Shown: positions 8,043-16,564, numbered from the stretch's first letter. The stretch: 64,000 bases of DNA from Roseiarcus sp963809245 (GCA_963809245.1 CAWEIU010000003.1:372001-436000), one strand, 5' to 3'. A program made the numbers and translations. Notes: a model not told the origin generated them from the sequence alone.

Positions 8043-8166
8043 TCACATCCGGAACACCCCGAACCGCGTCGGCTCGATCGGCGCGTTGAAGCAGGCGGAG
8101 AAGGCGAGGCTCAGAGCGCGGCGTGTTTCGGACGGCGCGATGATCCCATCGTCCCAAAGGCGCGCG
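8043..8166. repeat. 124-bp direct repeat, copy 2 (within the carboxyltransferase gene)
   Basis: This is the in-place 3' end of the carboxyltransferase gene. It matches 4071-4194 without a visible mismatch and is the presumed source of that copy, because only here does the sequence continue into an intact gene. Confidence 0.93.
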
Positions 8167-9650
8167 GTGGCGAAATAGGGTGAGCCCTCGCTGTCGTATT
8201 TGGCGCGGATCGGCGCCTTGAAGGTCTCCTCCTGCTCGGTCGACCAGGACTGGCCCTGCGCCTCGAGGCCGTCGCGACGCAGCGTCGCCAGCACGCTCGC
8301 CGCCTGCTCGCCGCCCATCACGCTGATGCGCGCATTGGGCCAGGTGAAGAGAAAGCGCGGGCCGTAGGCGCGCCCGCACATGCCGTAGTTGCCGGCGCCG
8401 AACGAGCCGCCGACGATCAGCGTGATCTTCGGCACGCGGGCGCAGGCGACCGCCATCACCAGCTTGGCGCCGTCCTTGGCGATGCCGCCCGCCTCGTAGC
8501 GCTGGCCAACCATGAAGCCGGAGATGTTTTGGATGAACAGCAGCGGCACGCCGCGCTGGGCGCAGAGTTCGACGAAATGCGCGCCCTTGAGCGCGCTGTC
8601 GGAGAACAGGACGCCGTTGTTGGCGACAATGCCGATCAACATGCCGCCGATGCGGGCGAAGCCGGTGATCAGGGTCGTGCCGTAGCGCGCCTTGAAGGCG
8701 TCGAACTCCGAGCCGTCGACCAGCCGCGCAATGATCTCGTGCGCGTCGTATTGCTTGCGCAGATCGACCGGCACGATGCTTTCGAGGTCCTCGATCGCAT
8801 AACGCGGCTCGACCGGCGCGACGATGTCTGCGATCGCCTTGGCAGGCCGGTTGAGATTGGCGACGGCGCGGCGCGCCAGCGCCAGCGCGTGGGCGTCGTC
8901 GCGCGCCATCGTATCCGCGACGCCGGAAATGCGGGTGTGCACGTCGGCGCCGCCGAGGTCCTCCGCCGAGACCGTCTCTCCGGTCGCCGCCTTCACCAGC
9001 GGCGGTCCGGCGAGAAAGATCGTGCCCTGCTTCTCGACGATGATCGTCTCATCCGACATCGCCGGCACATAGGCGCCGCCCGCCGTGCAGGAGCCCATCA
9101 CGACGGCGATCTGCGCAAGGCCGGCGGCGGACATGCGCGCCTGATTGTAGAAGATGCGGCCGAAATGCTCGCGGTCGGGAAACACCTCGGACTGATAGGG
9201 CAGATTGGCGCCGCCGGAATCGACGAGATAGACGCACGGCAGCGCGTTCTCCAGCGCGATCTCCTGCGCGCGCAGGTGCTTCTTGACCGTCATCGGGTAG
9301 TAGGCGCCGCCCTTGATCGTCGGGTCGTTGGCGACGATCATCGCCTCGCGGCCCTCGATGCGGCCGATCCCCGCGACCATGCCGGCCCCGTGCACGTCGC
9401 CCTCGTACATGCCGTAGGCGGCGAGTGCGCCGACCTCCAGGAAGGGCGAGCCAGGGTCGATCAGTCGCGCGACGCGCTCGCGCGTCAGCAGCTTGCCGCG
9501 CGCGATGTGGCGCTCGCGAGCCTTGGGCGATCCGCCCGCCACAGCCTCGGCGCGTCGCGCCTCAAGTTCGTCGATGAGGCTGCGCCACGCCGCACGATTG
9601 GCTGCGTCGGCCTCGGCGTCCGGCCTCGGCGCGCTGGAAATCACCGCCAT
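8043..9650 (-). CDS. mccB: Acyl-CoA carboxylase carboxyltransferase subunit (probable 3-methylcrotonyl-CoA carboxylase beta)
   Basis: A 535-residue crotonase-fold carboxyltransferase, the usual length for MccB. It transfers carboxyl from carboxybiotin to an acyl-CoA; for methylcrotonyl-CoA this is a leucine-degradation step. Supporting segments are GKLLTRERVARLIDPGSPFLE, KGGAYYPMTVKKHLRAQEIA, SCTAGGAYVPAMSDE and GGSFGAGNYGMCGRAYGPRF, the first and third being acyl-CoA/biotin-binding regions and KGGAYYPMTVKKH being characteristic of MccB. ATG at 9650 is chosen over the ATG at 9659 because GGAG then lies ten bases upstream. The partner biotin carboxylase gene is expected directly downstream but is 7.7 kb away. 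The last 124 bases are duplicated at 4071-4194. Confidence 0.9.
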   Translation of the reverse strand: MAVISSAPRPDAEADAANRAAWRSLIDELEARRAEAVAGGSPKARERHIARGKLLTRERVARLIDPGSPFLEVGALAAYGMYEGDVHGAGMVAGIGRIEGREAMIVANDPTIKGGAYYPMTVKKHLRAQEIALENALPCVYLVDSGGANLPYQSEVFPDREHFGRIFYNQARMSAAGLAQIAVVMGSCTAGGAYVPAMSDETIIVEKQGTIFLAGPPLVKAATGETVSAEDLGGADVHTRISGVADTMARDDAHALALARRAVANLNRPAKAIADIVAPVEPRYAIEDLESIVPVDLRKQYDAHEIIARLVDGSEFDAFKARYGTTLITGFARIGGMLIGIVANNGVLFSDSALKGAHFVELCAQRGVPLLFIQNISGFMVGQRYEAGGIAKDGAKLVMAVACARVPKITLIVGGSFGAGNYGMCGRAYGPRFLFTWPNARISVMGGEQAASVLATLRRDGLEAQGQSWSTEQEETFKAPIRAKYDSEGSPYFATARLWDDGIIAPSETRRALSLAFSACFNAPIEPTRFGVFRM

Positions 9651-9717
9651 GAGCCTCATTCTCCGTGTCAATACATCCCGCCAACGCCTTGCAGGATAAG
9701 GCCGTCGGCAAAACTCG

Positions 9718-10674
9718 TCATGAAAGCGGCGCCCGCTGGGGGGTTGCCGGCCGCGTATCATGGATCTTGGCGTAATCGACGTGGCGCACGCCGTGTTCGT
9801 CGAAGCTGACAATATCCACGTATTCATGGTCCAGCCGCACGTCCTGCGCCGCGAAGGTGTAGCGGGCCCTGACGATCTGCGCCGCGGTCTCATCGAAGCC
9901 GCTGATGCTGACGATGAAATTCGTCTCGCTCGAGAGCAGATCCTTCGGGTCGAGGCCGTAGAGGGGGCTGTCGGCGTCGATGGGGTGGAACAAGGACCAG
10001 CTCAAAGCGAGCGCCGGGTTCTCGTTCTTGATCAGCCGTAGCGACTGGAAGGCGACGAAGCGCCGGCCTTCCAGCGTCACCGTCGGGCGCAGGACCCACA
10101 TTTTGGCCGTCGCCTCGCTGATGAAGGCCGCGCGCGCGTTGGCGAGACGGATGATCAGCGTCGTCTTGCCTTCGTAGGCGGTGATCACCGCGTGTTTGGC
10201 GAAGACGAGGCGCGCCCGGGGCCGCGAGAAGCGCGCGAAGGTCAGTCCCGTCATCACCGCGATCGACACCATGCCGATGAAGTTCTCGCTGGTCGCAATG
10301 AGGTGGGCGTAGAGCGTCTGCGGATGCATGTCGCCGTAGCCGACGGTCGACGTCGTCTCGACGCTGAAGAAGAAATAATCAGTCAGACTTCCCGGCCGGG
10401 CGTTGGCGATCGGATCGTGGCCGAAGTCGTAGACGACGGCGAAGACGACATTGAGCGCAACGAACAGAGCGGCGAGCCCGCCGAAAAAGGCCGGCCAGTT
10501 CACCGTCATCGCGTTGTGGTAAAAGTCGCTCCACAACGCGCCGTCGAGCCCGTCGGCGATGATCCTGCGTCCGCCGACGTTGCGCACGCGCGGACGCGGC
10601 GCTTTTCGCCCTGCGCGGCCGGCGAGGATGCGGAAGGCGGACGTCACACGCTTTCGTATTTTTCGATTCGCCAT
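9718..10674 (-). CDS. KirBac-type inward-rectifier potassium channel
   Basis: A 318-residue K+ channel. A basic N-terminus precedes TM1 (MTVNWPAFFGGLAALFVALN region, residues ~60-85). The pore loop carries the K+ selectivity filter TVGYGD near residue 110, followed by TM2 (ENFIGMVSIAVMTGLTFARF). The C-terminal ~190 residues match the cytoplasmic immunoglobulin-like Kir domain, with KTTLIIRLANARAAFISEA and SISGFDETAAQIVRARY. Prokaryotic Kir channels conduct K+ and are inhibited by PIP2 in vitro; their role in bacteria is poorly defined. The start at 10674 lies inside the upstream GST gene (31-bp overlap), so translation is probably coupled. Confidence 0.9.
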   Translation of the reverse strand: MANRKIRKRVTSAFRILAGRAGRKAPRPRVRNVGGRRIIADGLDGALWSDFYHNAMTVNWPAFFGGLAALFVALNVVFAVVYDFGHDPIANARPGSLTDYFFFSVETTSTVGYGDMHPQTLYAHLIATSENFIGMVSIAVMTGLTFARFSRPRARLVFAKHAVITAYEGKTTLIIRLANARAAFISEATAKMWVLRPTVTLEGRRFVAFQSLRLIKNENPALALSWSLFHPIDADSPLYGLDPKDLLSSETNFIVSISGFDETAAQIVRARYTFAAQDVRLDHEYVDIVSFDEHGVRHVDYAKIHDTRPATPQRAPLS

Positions 10675-11300
10675 GGTTCGGCCTCGGCGTCCGCGATCCA
10701 CGCCTTCCAGGCCGGCAACGCCATGATCGCGTCCATATAGTCGCGCGTCCCCTGGGAGACGGGGATGTCATAGACATGGAAGCGGTTGACGACGGGCGCA
10801 AACATCGCGTCGGCGGCGCTGAAATCGCCGAACAGGAACGGTCCCGCTTTTCCGAACGTCTGGCGCGCGTGCGCCCAGGCGGCCTCGATGCGCGCGACGT
10901 CGGCCTTGACGGCGTCAGTCAGTTCGATCCGCCGCACGGGGCGGCGAAAGTTGGTCGGGCAATGCTGCCGCAGCGCCTGATAGCCTGCGTGCATTTCGCT
11001 CGACAGCGCTCGGGCGTGCGCGCGCGCTGCCTTGTCGCGCGGCCAGATCGCCTTGTCGGGAAAGGCCTCGGCGACATATTCGGCGATCGCGAGCGACTCC
11101 CAGATCGTGATCGGTCCGTCATGCAAGGCCGGGCATTTGCCGGCCGGCGAATGTTCGAGGATCATCGCCCGCGTTTCCGGGAGGTCGAGCGGGATCGTCA
11201 CGTCCTCGAAGGGAATCTTGAAATGCGCGAGCAGGATCCAGGGCCGCAGCGACCAGGACGAATAGGCCTTGTTGGCCACGACCAGCTTCAATCGCGCCAT
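10644..11300 (-). CDS. Glutathione S-transferase family protein
   Basis: A 218-residue protein with an N-terminal thioredoxin-like domain (KLVVANKAYSSWSLRPWILL, then GKCPALHDGPITIWESLAIAEY with the glutathione-binding E-S pair) and an all-helical C-terminal domain (FGDFSAADAMFAPVVNRF). The SSWSLRPW start is typical of a bacterial GST subgroup of unknown substrate. ATG at 11300 is preferred; an ATG two codons upstream at 11306 is too close to the GGTGGGGGG ribosome-binding stretch. Its 3' end overlaps the KirBac gene start by 31 bp. Confidence 0.87.
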   Translation of the reverse strand: MARLKLVVANKAYSSWSLRPWILLAHFKIPFEDVTIPLDLPETRAMILEHSPAGKCPALHDGPITIWESLAIAEYVAEAFPDKAIWPRDKAARAHARALSSEMHAGYQALRQHCPTNFRRPVRRIELTDAVKADVARIEAAWAHARQTFGKAGPFLFGDFSAADAMFAPVVNRFHVYDIPVSQGTRDYMDAIMALPAWKAWIADAEAEPWRIEKYESV

Positions 11301-11414
11301 GCGCATCCCCCCACCTGAGAACAGGAGTTCAATCGGCGGGCGGCCGGGCGATGTCAAGGGAGAGGCCGGCGGCCTTGTCTTGACCTCGCCCCTCGCTCGC
11401 CCCATGAGGCCGCG

Positions 11415-11708
11415 ATGAGCGCGCCCGCCGACTTGTCCGATTCGACCCCGACGCTCGAGAGCGTCATTCTGACCCTGTGCGCCGAAACGCGGCCGGGGCG
11501 GACGATCTGCCCGACCGACGCCGCGCAGGCCTACGCCGCGGCGCGCGGCGAAGGCGAGATGGCTTGGCGCGGCCATCTGCAAGGCGTGCGATCGGCGGCG
11601 GTGCGGCTCGCCGACGCCGGCCGGCTCGTCATCTACCGCAAAGGCAAGCCGGTCGATCCGCACGATTTTCGCGGCGTCTACCGCCTCGGCGCGCCGAACG
11701 TCGAATAG
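11415..11708 (+). CDS. DUF3253 family protein
   Basis: A 97-residue soluble protein matching the DUF3253 pattern: a helical start (ESVILTLCAETRPGRTICPTDAA), the central MAWRGHLQGVRSAAVRLADAG and the end GRLVIYRKGKPVDPHDFRGVYRL. The fold looks like a small winged-helix domain, but no function is established for the family. It is transcribed divergently from the GST gene and converges on the YdcF-like gene with a 3-bp gap. Confidence 0.82.
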   Translation: MSAPADLSDSTPTLESVILTLCAETRPGRTICPTDAAQAYAAARGEGEMAWRGHLQGVRSAAVRLADAGRLVIYRKGKPVDPHDFRGVYRLGAPNVE

Positions 11709-11711
11709 CGC

Positions 11712-12503
11712 TCAGGGCGCCGGGAACCAGTCGTCGATGCGCCCGCTCGCGCGATAGGCGACAAGGCCGACCCATTCGTGGGCCGCGAGATCGAGCACGC
11801 GCATGCCGCGGACCGGATCGACGGTGAGGCGCCAGTCGCGCCAGCCGCCGAGCGAGCGATAGTCGACGGGATAGGCCACGGCGGAGAAGCCCGCCTTGCG
11901 GAACAGGCCCATCGCGCGCGGCATATGGTAGGCGGAGGTGACCACGAGCCAGGTCTGGTCGGGCTTCGGACGCTCGATGGCGGCGCTGAAGCGGGCGTTC
12001 TCGTCCGTGTTGCGGGACTTGTCCTCGGTCGTGATGCGGGCAGGATCGACGCCGAGCGCGATCAGCAGCTTGCGCCCCTCGATCGCCTCGCTCGAGCTCG
12101 AGTTCCACAGGGATGCGCTGCCGCCGGTATAGAGAAGACGGGCGGAGGGGTATCGGCGCGCGAGGATGGCGGCCTCGGTCAGTCGAGCGGCGCCGTCGTC
12201 GAACGTCGTTTGACCCCGGATGGCGCTTGCTTCGTCGTCGATCGCGCCGCCGAGCACCACGATTCCATATGGGGCCGGCATCGTCGCGGGGGGCGGCGGA
12301 AAACGGTCTTCGAGCGGCTCAATCATCAGCGCCCCGACGGGGGCGACCGAGATCAACAGCAGCGCGCCCGAGCAAAAGAGCGTGACGCTGCGCGGAAATC
12401 CGACTTTGCGCGGCACGAACAGCGCCCCGGCGATCGCGCCCAACAGCAGAAACGTGACCGGCGCCGCGACGAACCACACAAGCTTGGAGACGATAAAAAA
12501 CAT
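11712..12503 (-). CDS. YdcF/SanA/ElyC-family membrane protein (DUF218)
   Basis: A 263-residue protein with two N-terminal membrane segments (FIVSKLVWFVAAPVTFLLLG and FCSGALLLISVAPVGALMI) followed by a DUF218 domain. Domain signatures are GIVVLGGAIDDE, ARLLYTGGSAS, ITTEDKSRNTDENARF and WLVVTSAYHMPRAMGLF. ElyC and SanA of this family influence cell-envelope integrity and peptidoglycan lipid-carrier use, so an envelope role is plausible. ATG at 12503 places the first membrane segment at the N-terminus; a TTG at 12593 would add 30 atypical residues. It is divergent from cysK. Confidence 0.83.
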   Translation of the reverse strand: MFFIVSKLVWFVAAPVTFLLLGAIAGALFVPRKVGFPRSVTLFCSGALLLISVAPVGALMIEPLEDRFPPPPATMPAPYGIVVLGGAIDDEASAIRGQTTFDDGAARLTEAAILARRYPSARLLYTGGSASLWNSSSSEAIEGRKLLIALGVDPARITTEDKSRNTDENARFSAAIERPKPDQTWLVVTSAYHMPRAMGLFRKAGFSAVAYPVDYRSLGGWRDWRLTVDPVRGMRVLDLAAHEWVGLVAYRASGRIDDWFPAP

Positions 12504-12686
12504 TGGCGTCGACCCCAGCGGCCATTCGGAAACGCGACGAAATAAGGTGAGAAATGGGATTTTCTCAAGACCTCCGGTGTTTTCCCTTGTCAACCCAGCC
12601 TTATTATAATCTTAGGGACATGCGCCAGCCGCGTTCTTGTCGGGTGGCGCGCCATCGCTTAGCCTGATCGAAAGAAAGAGGACGTC

Positions 12687-13718
12687 ATGCCCTACCGCCC
12701 CACCGTCATCGAAGCGATCGGCGACACACCCCTGATCAGGCTCAGGGCGGCTTCCGAGGCGACCGGCTGCACCATTCTCGGTAAGGCCGAGTTCATGAAT
12801 CCCGGCGGATCGGTCAAGGACCGCGCGGCGCTCGCCATCATCCAAGACGCTGTGGCGCGCGGCCAACTGCGGCCAGGCGGCGTAATCGTCGAGGGGACCG
12901 CGGGCAACACCGGCATCGGCATCGGCATGGTCGCGGCGGCGCTCGGTTTCCGCAGCGTGATCGTGATCCCCGACACGCAAGCACAGGAAAAGAAGGACAT
13001 GCTGCGGCTCGTCGGCGCGGAACTCGTGGAGGTGCCAGCGGTCCCCTATTCCAACCCGAACAACTACGTCAAATATTCGGGGCGACTGGCTGAAGTCCTT
13101 GCGGAAACCGAGCCGAACGGAGCAATCTGGGCGAACCAGTTCGACAACGTTGCCAACCGGCGCGGCCATTACGAGACGACGGGCCCCGAGATCTACGCGC
13201 AGACGGACGGCAAGGTCGACGGCTTCGTCAGCGCGGTCGGTTCGGGCGGGACGTTGGCGGGCGTCGGCATGGCGCTGAAGGAGCGCGATGCGCGCATCAA
13301 GATCGCCCTCGCCGATCCCTACGGCGCCGCGCTCTACGCCTTTTACACGCGCGGCGTGCTCGAAAGCGAGGGGTCTTCGATCACCGAAGGCATCGGCCAA
13401 GGACGCATCACCGCCAACCTCGAGGGCGCGCCGGTCGACTTCGCCTATCGCATCCCCGACGACGAGGCGGTGCAAATCGTGTTCGACCTCGTCGAGCAGG
13501 AGGGCCTGCTGGTCGGCGGCTCGTCCGGCATCAACATCGCCGGCGCGATCCGGCTGGCGCGGGAGCTCGGCCCCGGCCACACCATCGTCACCCTGCTCTG
13601 CGACTCCGGCTCGCGCTACGCCTCAAAACTGTTCAACCCGGCCTTCCTGCGCTCCAAGGACCTTCCCGTCCCCGCCTGGCTCGAACGTCGCGCCAGCGTG
13701 CCCCAGGTGTTCGCGTGA
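12687..13718 (+). CDS. cysK: Cysteine synthase A (O-acetylserine sulfhydrylase)
   Basis: A 343-residue fold-type II PLP enzyme that makes cysteine from O-acetylserine and sulfide. The PLP lysine is Lys44 in NPGGSVKDRAAL, the substrate loop is EGTAGNTGIGIGMVAAALG, and the phosphate-cup region is GSGGTLAGVGMALKE. It is slightly longer than classical CysK owing to a C-terminal tail (RSKDLPVPAWLERR) common in alphaproteobacterial homologues. The GTG start of the alaX gene overlaps its stop codon by 4 bp, so these genes and sseA form a likely sulfur-metabolism operon. A TATAAT hexamer at 12605-12610 is a possible -10 element, but no well-spaced -35 was found. Confidence 0.92.
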   Translation: MPYRPTVIEAIGDTPLIRLRAASEATGCTILGKAEFMNPGGSVKDRAALAIIQDAVARGQLRPGGVIVEGTAGNTGIGIGMVAAALGFRSVIVIPDTQAQEKKDMLRLVGAELVEVPAVPYSNPNNYVKYSGRLAEVLAETEPNGAIWANQFDNVANRRGHYETTGPEIYAQTDGKVDGFVSAVGSGGTLAGVGMALKERDARIKIALADPYGAALYAFYTRGVLESEGSSITEGIGQGRITANLEGAPVDFAYRIPDDEAVQIVFDLVEQEGLLVGGSSGINIAGAIRLARELGPGHTIVTLLCDSGSRYASKLFNPAFLRSKDLPVPAWLERRASVPQVFA

Positions 13719-14428
13719 CCGAGCCGCTCTTTCGCGAGGCGCCTTATCGGCGTGAGCTCGAAGCGCGCGTCATCGCCGCGCGGCCCGAGGGCGTCATTCT
13801 CGATGCGACCATCTTTTATGCGCGCGGCGGCGGCCAGTCGGGCGACCGCGGACGCTTGCGGCGCGCCGACGGGTCCGCGATCGACATCGTCGACACGATC
13901 TACGAAGCGGATCGACGCGGGATCCTTCATGTTCCCGCCGCAGGCTCGCCCCTTCCCGCTGCGGGAGAAACGCTGGTCGCGGAGCTCGACTGGGATCTGC
14001 GCTATCGGCGGATGCGCGCCCACACCGCGCTGCATCTCCTCTCCGTCGTCCTCCCCTATCCGGTGACGGGCGGCTCGGTCGGCGATGGCGACGGGCGGCT
14101 CGACTTCGATTCCGGCGAAACGGCGCTCGACAAGGCCGACATCGAGCGGCGCCTCAATGAGTTGATCGCGACCGACGCGGAAATCCGCACCCGTTGGATC
14201 AGCGACGACGAACTCGCCGCCAACCCGGGCCTGGTGAAGACGATGTCGGTCAAGCCTCCGACCGGGACCGGCCGCGTGCGCCTCGTCGAGATCGTCGGCC
14301 TCGACCTGCAGCCATGCGGCGGCACCCATGTCGCACGCACCGGCGAGATCGGTCGGGCCGAGGTCACCGGCATCGAGAAGAAGGGGCGGATCAACCGGCG
14401 GGTGCGCATCGCCTTGCAGGCGCCCTGA
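13715..14428 (+). CDS. alaX: Alanyl-tRNA editing protein (AlaX family)
   Basis: A 237-residue free-standing relative of the AlaRS editing domain, which hydrolyses mischarged Ser-tRNA(Ala) or Gly-tRNA(Ala). The N-terminal half has the GGGQSGDRG glycine-rich segment of AlaX-M type proteins. The zinc site is visible as HTALH at residues 103-107 and CGGTHV at 201-206. It begins with GTG overlapping the cysK stop (GTGA) and ends in a 43-bp tandem duplication that separates it from sseA. The cysK-alaX-sseA order is a recurrent alphaproteobacterial arrangement. Confidence 0.9.
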   Translation: MTEPLFREAPYRRELEARVIAARPEGVILDATIFYARGGGQSGDRGRLRRADGSAIDIVDTIYEADRRGILHVPAAGSPLPAAGETLVAELDWDLRYRRMRAHTALHLLSVVLPYPVTGGSVGDGDGRLDFDSGETALDKADIERRLNELIATDAEIRTRWISDDELAANPGLVKTMSVKPPTGTGRVRLVEIVGLDLQPCGGTHVARTGEIGRAEVTGIEKKGRINRRVRIALQAP

Positions 14429-14512
14429 GCCGCGAGAAGCATCAGTCAACAGGCAGCCGAGATTTCCAAGAGCCGCGAGAAGCATCAGTCAACAGGCAGC
14501 CGAGATTTCCAA
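14427..14512. repeat. Perfect 43-bp tandem duplication between alaX and sseA
   Basis: Two identical 43-bp units lie head to tail at 14427-14469 and 14470-14512, each starting GAGCCGCGAGAAGCATCAGT. The first contains the end of the alaX stop codon, and the second ends one base before the sseA start codon. Any ribosome-binding signal in the unit is therefore present twice, and the spacing between the two genes is increased by one unit. Confidence 0.95.
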
Positions 14513-14513
14513 C

Positions 14514-15359
14514 ATGCCCAGCGAAAACTTCGTTTCCACGGATTGGTTGGCCGCCCACCTCGGCGAGCCGGGCCTCGGGATCATCGACGCCTCTTGGCAC
14601 CTGCCTCCCACCGGGCGGAACGGCGCGGCCGAGTTCCGCGCCGAGCATATTCCGGGCGCGGTGTTCTTCGACATCGACTTCATCGCCGACAGGTCGAGCG
14701 ACCTGCCGCACATGCTGCCGGACGCTCACAAATTCACGCAGGAAATGGCCGCCCTTGGCCTCGGCGACGGCATGCATTTCGTGGTCTACGACGCGCATGG
14801 CCTGTTCGCCGCGGCGAGAGTCTGGTGGATGCTGCGCGCCTTCGGCGTCACCGACGTCAAGATCCTCGACGGCGGCCTGCCGAAGTGGGTGCGCGAGGGC
14901 CGGCCTCTCGAACAGGGCGATGCAAGGCCTCAGCCGCGGCGCTTTACGCCGCGCCTCGATCACAGCTTCGTCGCCTCGATCGACGACGTGCGCAAGGCGC
15001 TCGCCAGCGGCGCGGCGCAAGTCGTCGACGCGCGCCCGGCTGACCGCTTCGAAGGGCGCGCGCCGGAGCCGCGGCCCGGCTTGCGCAGCGGCCACATGCC
15101 CGGCAGCCTGAACCTACCTTTCCTCGAGATCGTCGAGGAGGGCCATCTGAAGGCACCCGAGAAGCTGGCAAGCGTGTTCGCGCAGCGCGGCGTCGATCTC
15201 GCCAAGCCGGTGATGACGACATGCGGATCCGGCGTCACCGCCGCCATTCTCGCGCTTGCCGTCGAAGAAGCCGGCGGCCGCGTCGCCGGCCTCTACGACG
15301 GCTCCTGGGCCGAATGGGGCGCGCGGTCCGACTGCCCGGTGGCGAGCGGCCCTGCCTGA
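14514..15359 (+). CDS. sseA: 3-mercaptopyruvate sulfurtransferase (two-domain rhodanese)
   Basis: A 281-residue tandem rhodanese protein. The inactive N-terminal domain carries AEHIPGAVFFDIDFIAD and VVYDAHGLFAAARVWWML. The C-terminal domain carries the active-site loop CGSGVTA with Cys237, the mercaptopyruvate sulfurtransferase form rather than the thiosulfate form CRKGVT. It moves sulfur from 3-mercaptopyruvate, a cysteine-derived keto acid, to thiophilic acceptors, which fits its place after cysK. ATG at 14514 gives the normal family length; the open frame upstream reads through the tandem repeat and alaX and is not expected to be translated. Confidence 0.9.
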   Translation: MPSENFVSTDWLAAHLGEPGLGIIDASWHLPPTGRNGAAEFRAEHIPGAVFFDIDFIADRSSDLPHMLPDAHKFTQEMAALGLGDGMHFVVYDAHGLFAAARVWWMLRAFGVTDVKILDGGLPKWVREGRPLEQGDARPQPRRFTPRLDHSFVASIDDVRKALASGAAQVVDARPADRFEGRAPEPRPGLRSGHMPGSLNLPFLEIVEEGHLKAPEKLASVFAQRGVDLAKPVMTTCGSGVTAAILALAVEEAGGRVAGLYDGSWAEWGARSDCPVASGPA

Positions 15360-15392
15360 CCCTCGTCGCTTACGCGCGTCGCCGCCGACGGT

Positions 15393-15410
15393 CGGGCTCT
15401 TGCGAGCCCG
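15393..15410 (+). terminator. Short hairpin after sseA
   Basis: A 7-bp perfect stem (CGGGCTC and GAGCCCG) with a TTGC loop lies 34 bases after the sseA stop. It could end the cysK-alaX-sseA transcript. There is no T-run after it, so intrinsic termination is uncertain. Confidence 0.35.
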
Positions 15411-15518
15411 GCGCAGTTGCTTGTGCTCGAAACGTGATGTTATCCTTTCCCTTCGCGCCGGCGAGACCGATCGCAGACCCAAAAAGGGCTGAGCGCGTGA
15501 CCAAGGGAGAAACGCATT

Positions 15519-16553
15519 ATGGGCACGACGAGAATCGATTCTCATACTAGGCGTGAACTCATTCGCAGCGCCGCCCTCGGCGGCGGCGCTGCGGCGCTGT
15601 TCGGCGGATTCGGGATGAATCCGCTGATCGCCAGCGCAATGGCCAAGGAAGCCGGCAAATCGACCAAGCCGCTCAAGGCCGCCTTCTCGAACGCCGGCCT
15701 GCAGGCGACCTGGTGCGCCCAAGGCAAGCAGGCCGCCGAATATTGGGGCTCCCTCTTCAACGTCGAGGTCACCTGGTTCGACGGCCAGCTCGATGCGGTC
15801 AAGCAGCGCTCGGCGATCGACAACATGGCGTCCCAGAAGTGGGACTTCGTGGCGATCCAGGCGTTCGGCATCGGCACGCTCACGGCGCCGGTCAACAAGA
15901 TGATCGACGCCGGCATCCCCGTCATCGACATGGATACGCTGATCGCGCCGCTCGACACGATCAACGTCCATACGTTCCTGGCGCCGGACAACGAATTCAT
16001 GGGCGCCTCGGTGACGCAGGCCCTGGTCAACGCGATCAACGGCGAAGGCACGATCGTGATGACGCAAGGGGCGCTCGGCCACACCGGCGCGCAGGGGCGC
16101 GCGCGCGGCTTCAAGTCGGTGGTCTCCAAGTTCCCGAAAATAGAGGTGCTCGACGAGCAGCCCGCGGATTGGGACGTCACCAAGGTCGCGCGCATCTGGG
16201 AGGCGCTGCTGACCAAATATCCCAAGATCGACGCCGCCTTCTTCCATAACGACGACATGGCGCTCGCCGCCTCGAAGGTGATGCAGGCGAAGGGCCGCAC
16301 CGAGACCAAGATCGGCGGCGTCGACGCCATGCCGCCGGCGATCAAGGCGGTGCAGGCGGGCGCGATGTACGCGACGGTGCGCAACCCCTCCTGCCGCATC
16401 CACGGCGGCGCGATCATCGCCGGCGTCGGCGCGGTCGTGAACGGCGCCAAGACGGGAACCGACATCCCCAAGAACATCGTCACCGACGGCCCGGTCGTCA
16501 CCAAGGCGAACGCCGACGGCATGTTGTGGATGGAGGATCAGTTCCTGATCTGA
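15519..16553 (+). CDS. Sugar-type ABC transporter substrate-binding protein
   Basis: A 344-residue periplasmic binding protein of the RbsB type. The N-terminus has a twin-arginine-like signal (TRRELIRSAALGGGAAALFGG), unusual for this class and implying Tat export. The mature fold has AFSNAGLQATWCAQGKQAAE, VAIQAFGIGTLTAPVNKMID, AAFFHNDDMALAASKVMQ and VDAMPPAIKAVQAGAMYATV, typical ribose-family core segments. GGGAG lies upstream of ATG 15519. The ATPase, permease and mtnK genes follow with small gaps, so this is a single operon. The ligand is not readable directly; the linked kinase suggests 5-methylthioribose. Confidence 0.9.
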   Translation: MGTTRIDSHTRRELIRSAALGGGAAALFGGFGMNPLIASAMAKEAGKSTKPLKAAFSNAGLQATWCAQGKQAAEYWGSLFNVEVTWFDGQLDAVKQRSAIDNMASQKWDFVAIQAFGIGTLTAPVNKMIDAGIPVIDMDTLIAPLDTINVHTFLAPDNEFMGASVTQALVNAINGEGTIVMTQGALGHTGAQGRARGFKSVVSKFPKIEVLDEQPADWDVTKVARIWEALLTKYPKIDAAFFHNDDMALAASKVMQAKGRTETKIGGVDAMPPAIKAVQAGAMYATVRNPSCRIHGGAIIAGVGAVVNGAKTGTDIPKNIVTDGPVVTKANADGMLWMEDQFLI

Positions 16554-16564
16554 CGAGCGTCGCT

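Noticed and set aside
8529..9809. Long plus-strand open frame (426 codons) opposite the carboxyltransferase gene
   Set aside because: It is antisense to a well-conserved gene, Arg/Asp-rich in a way typical of reversed high-GC codons, and matches no family.
12587..12610. Promoter with TTGTCA and TATAAT hexamers before cysK
   Set aside because: The hexamers are only 12 bases apart, too close for a sigma-70 promoter; only the -10-like element is mentioned as possible.
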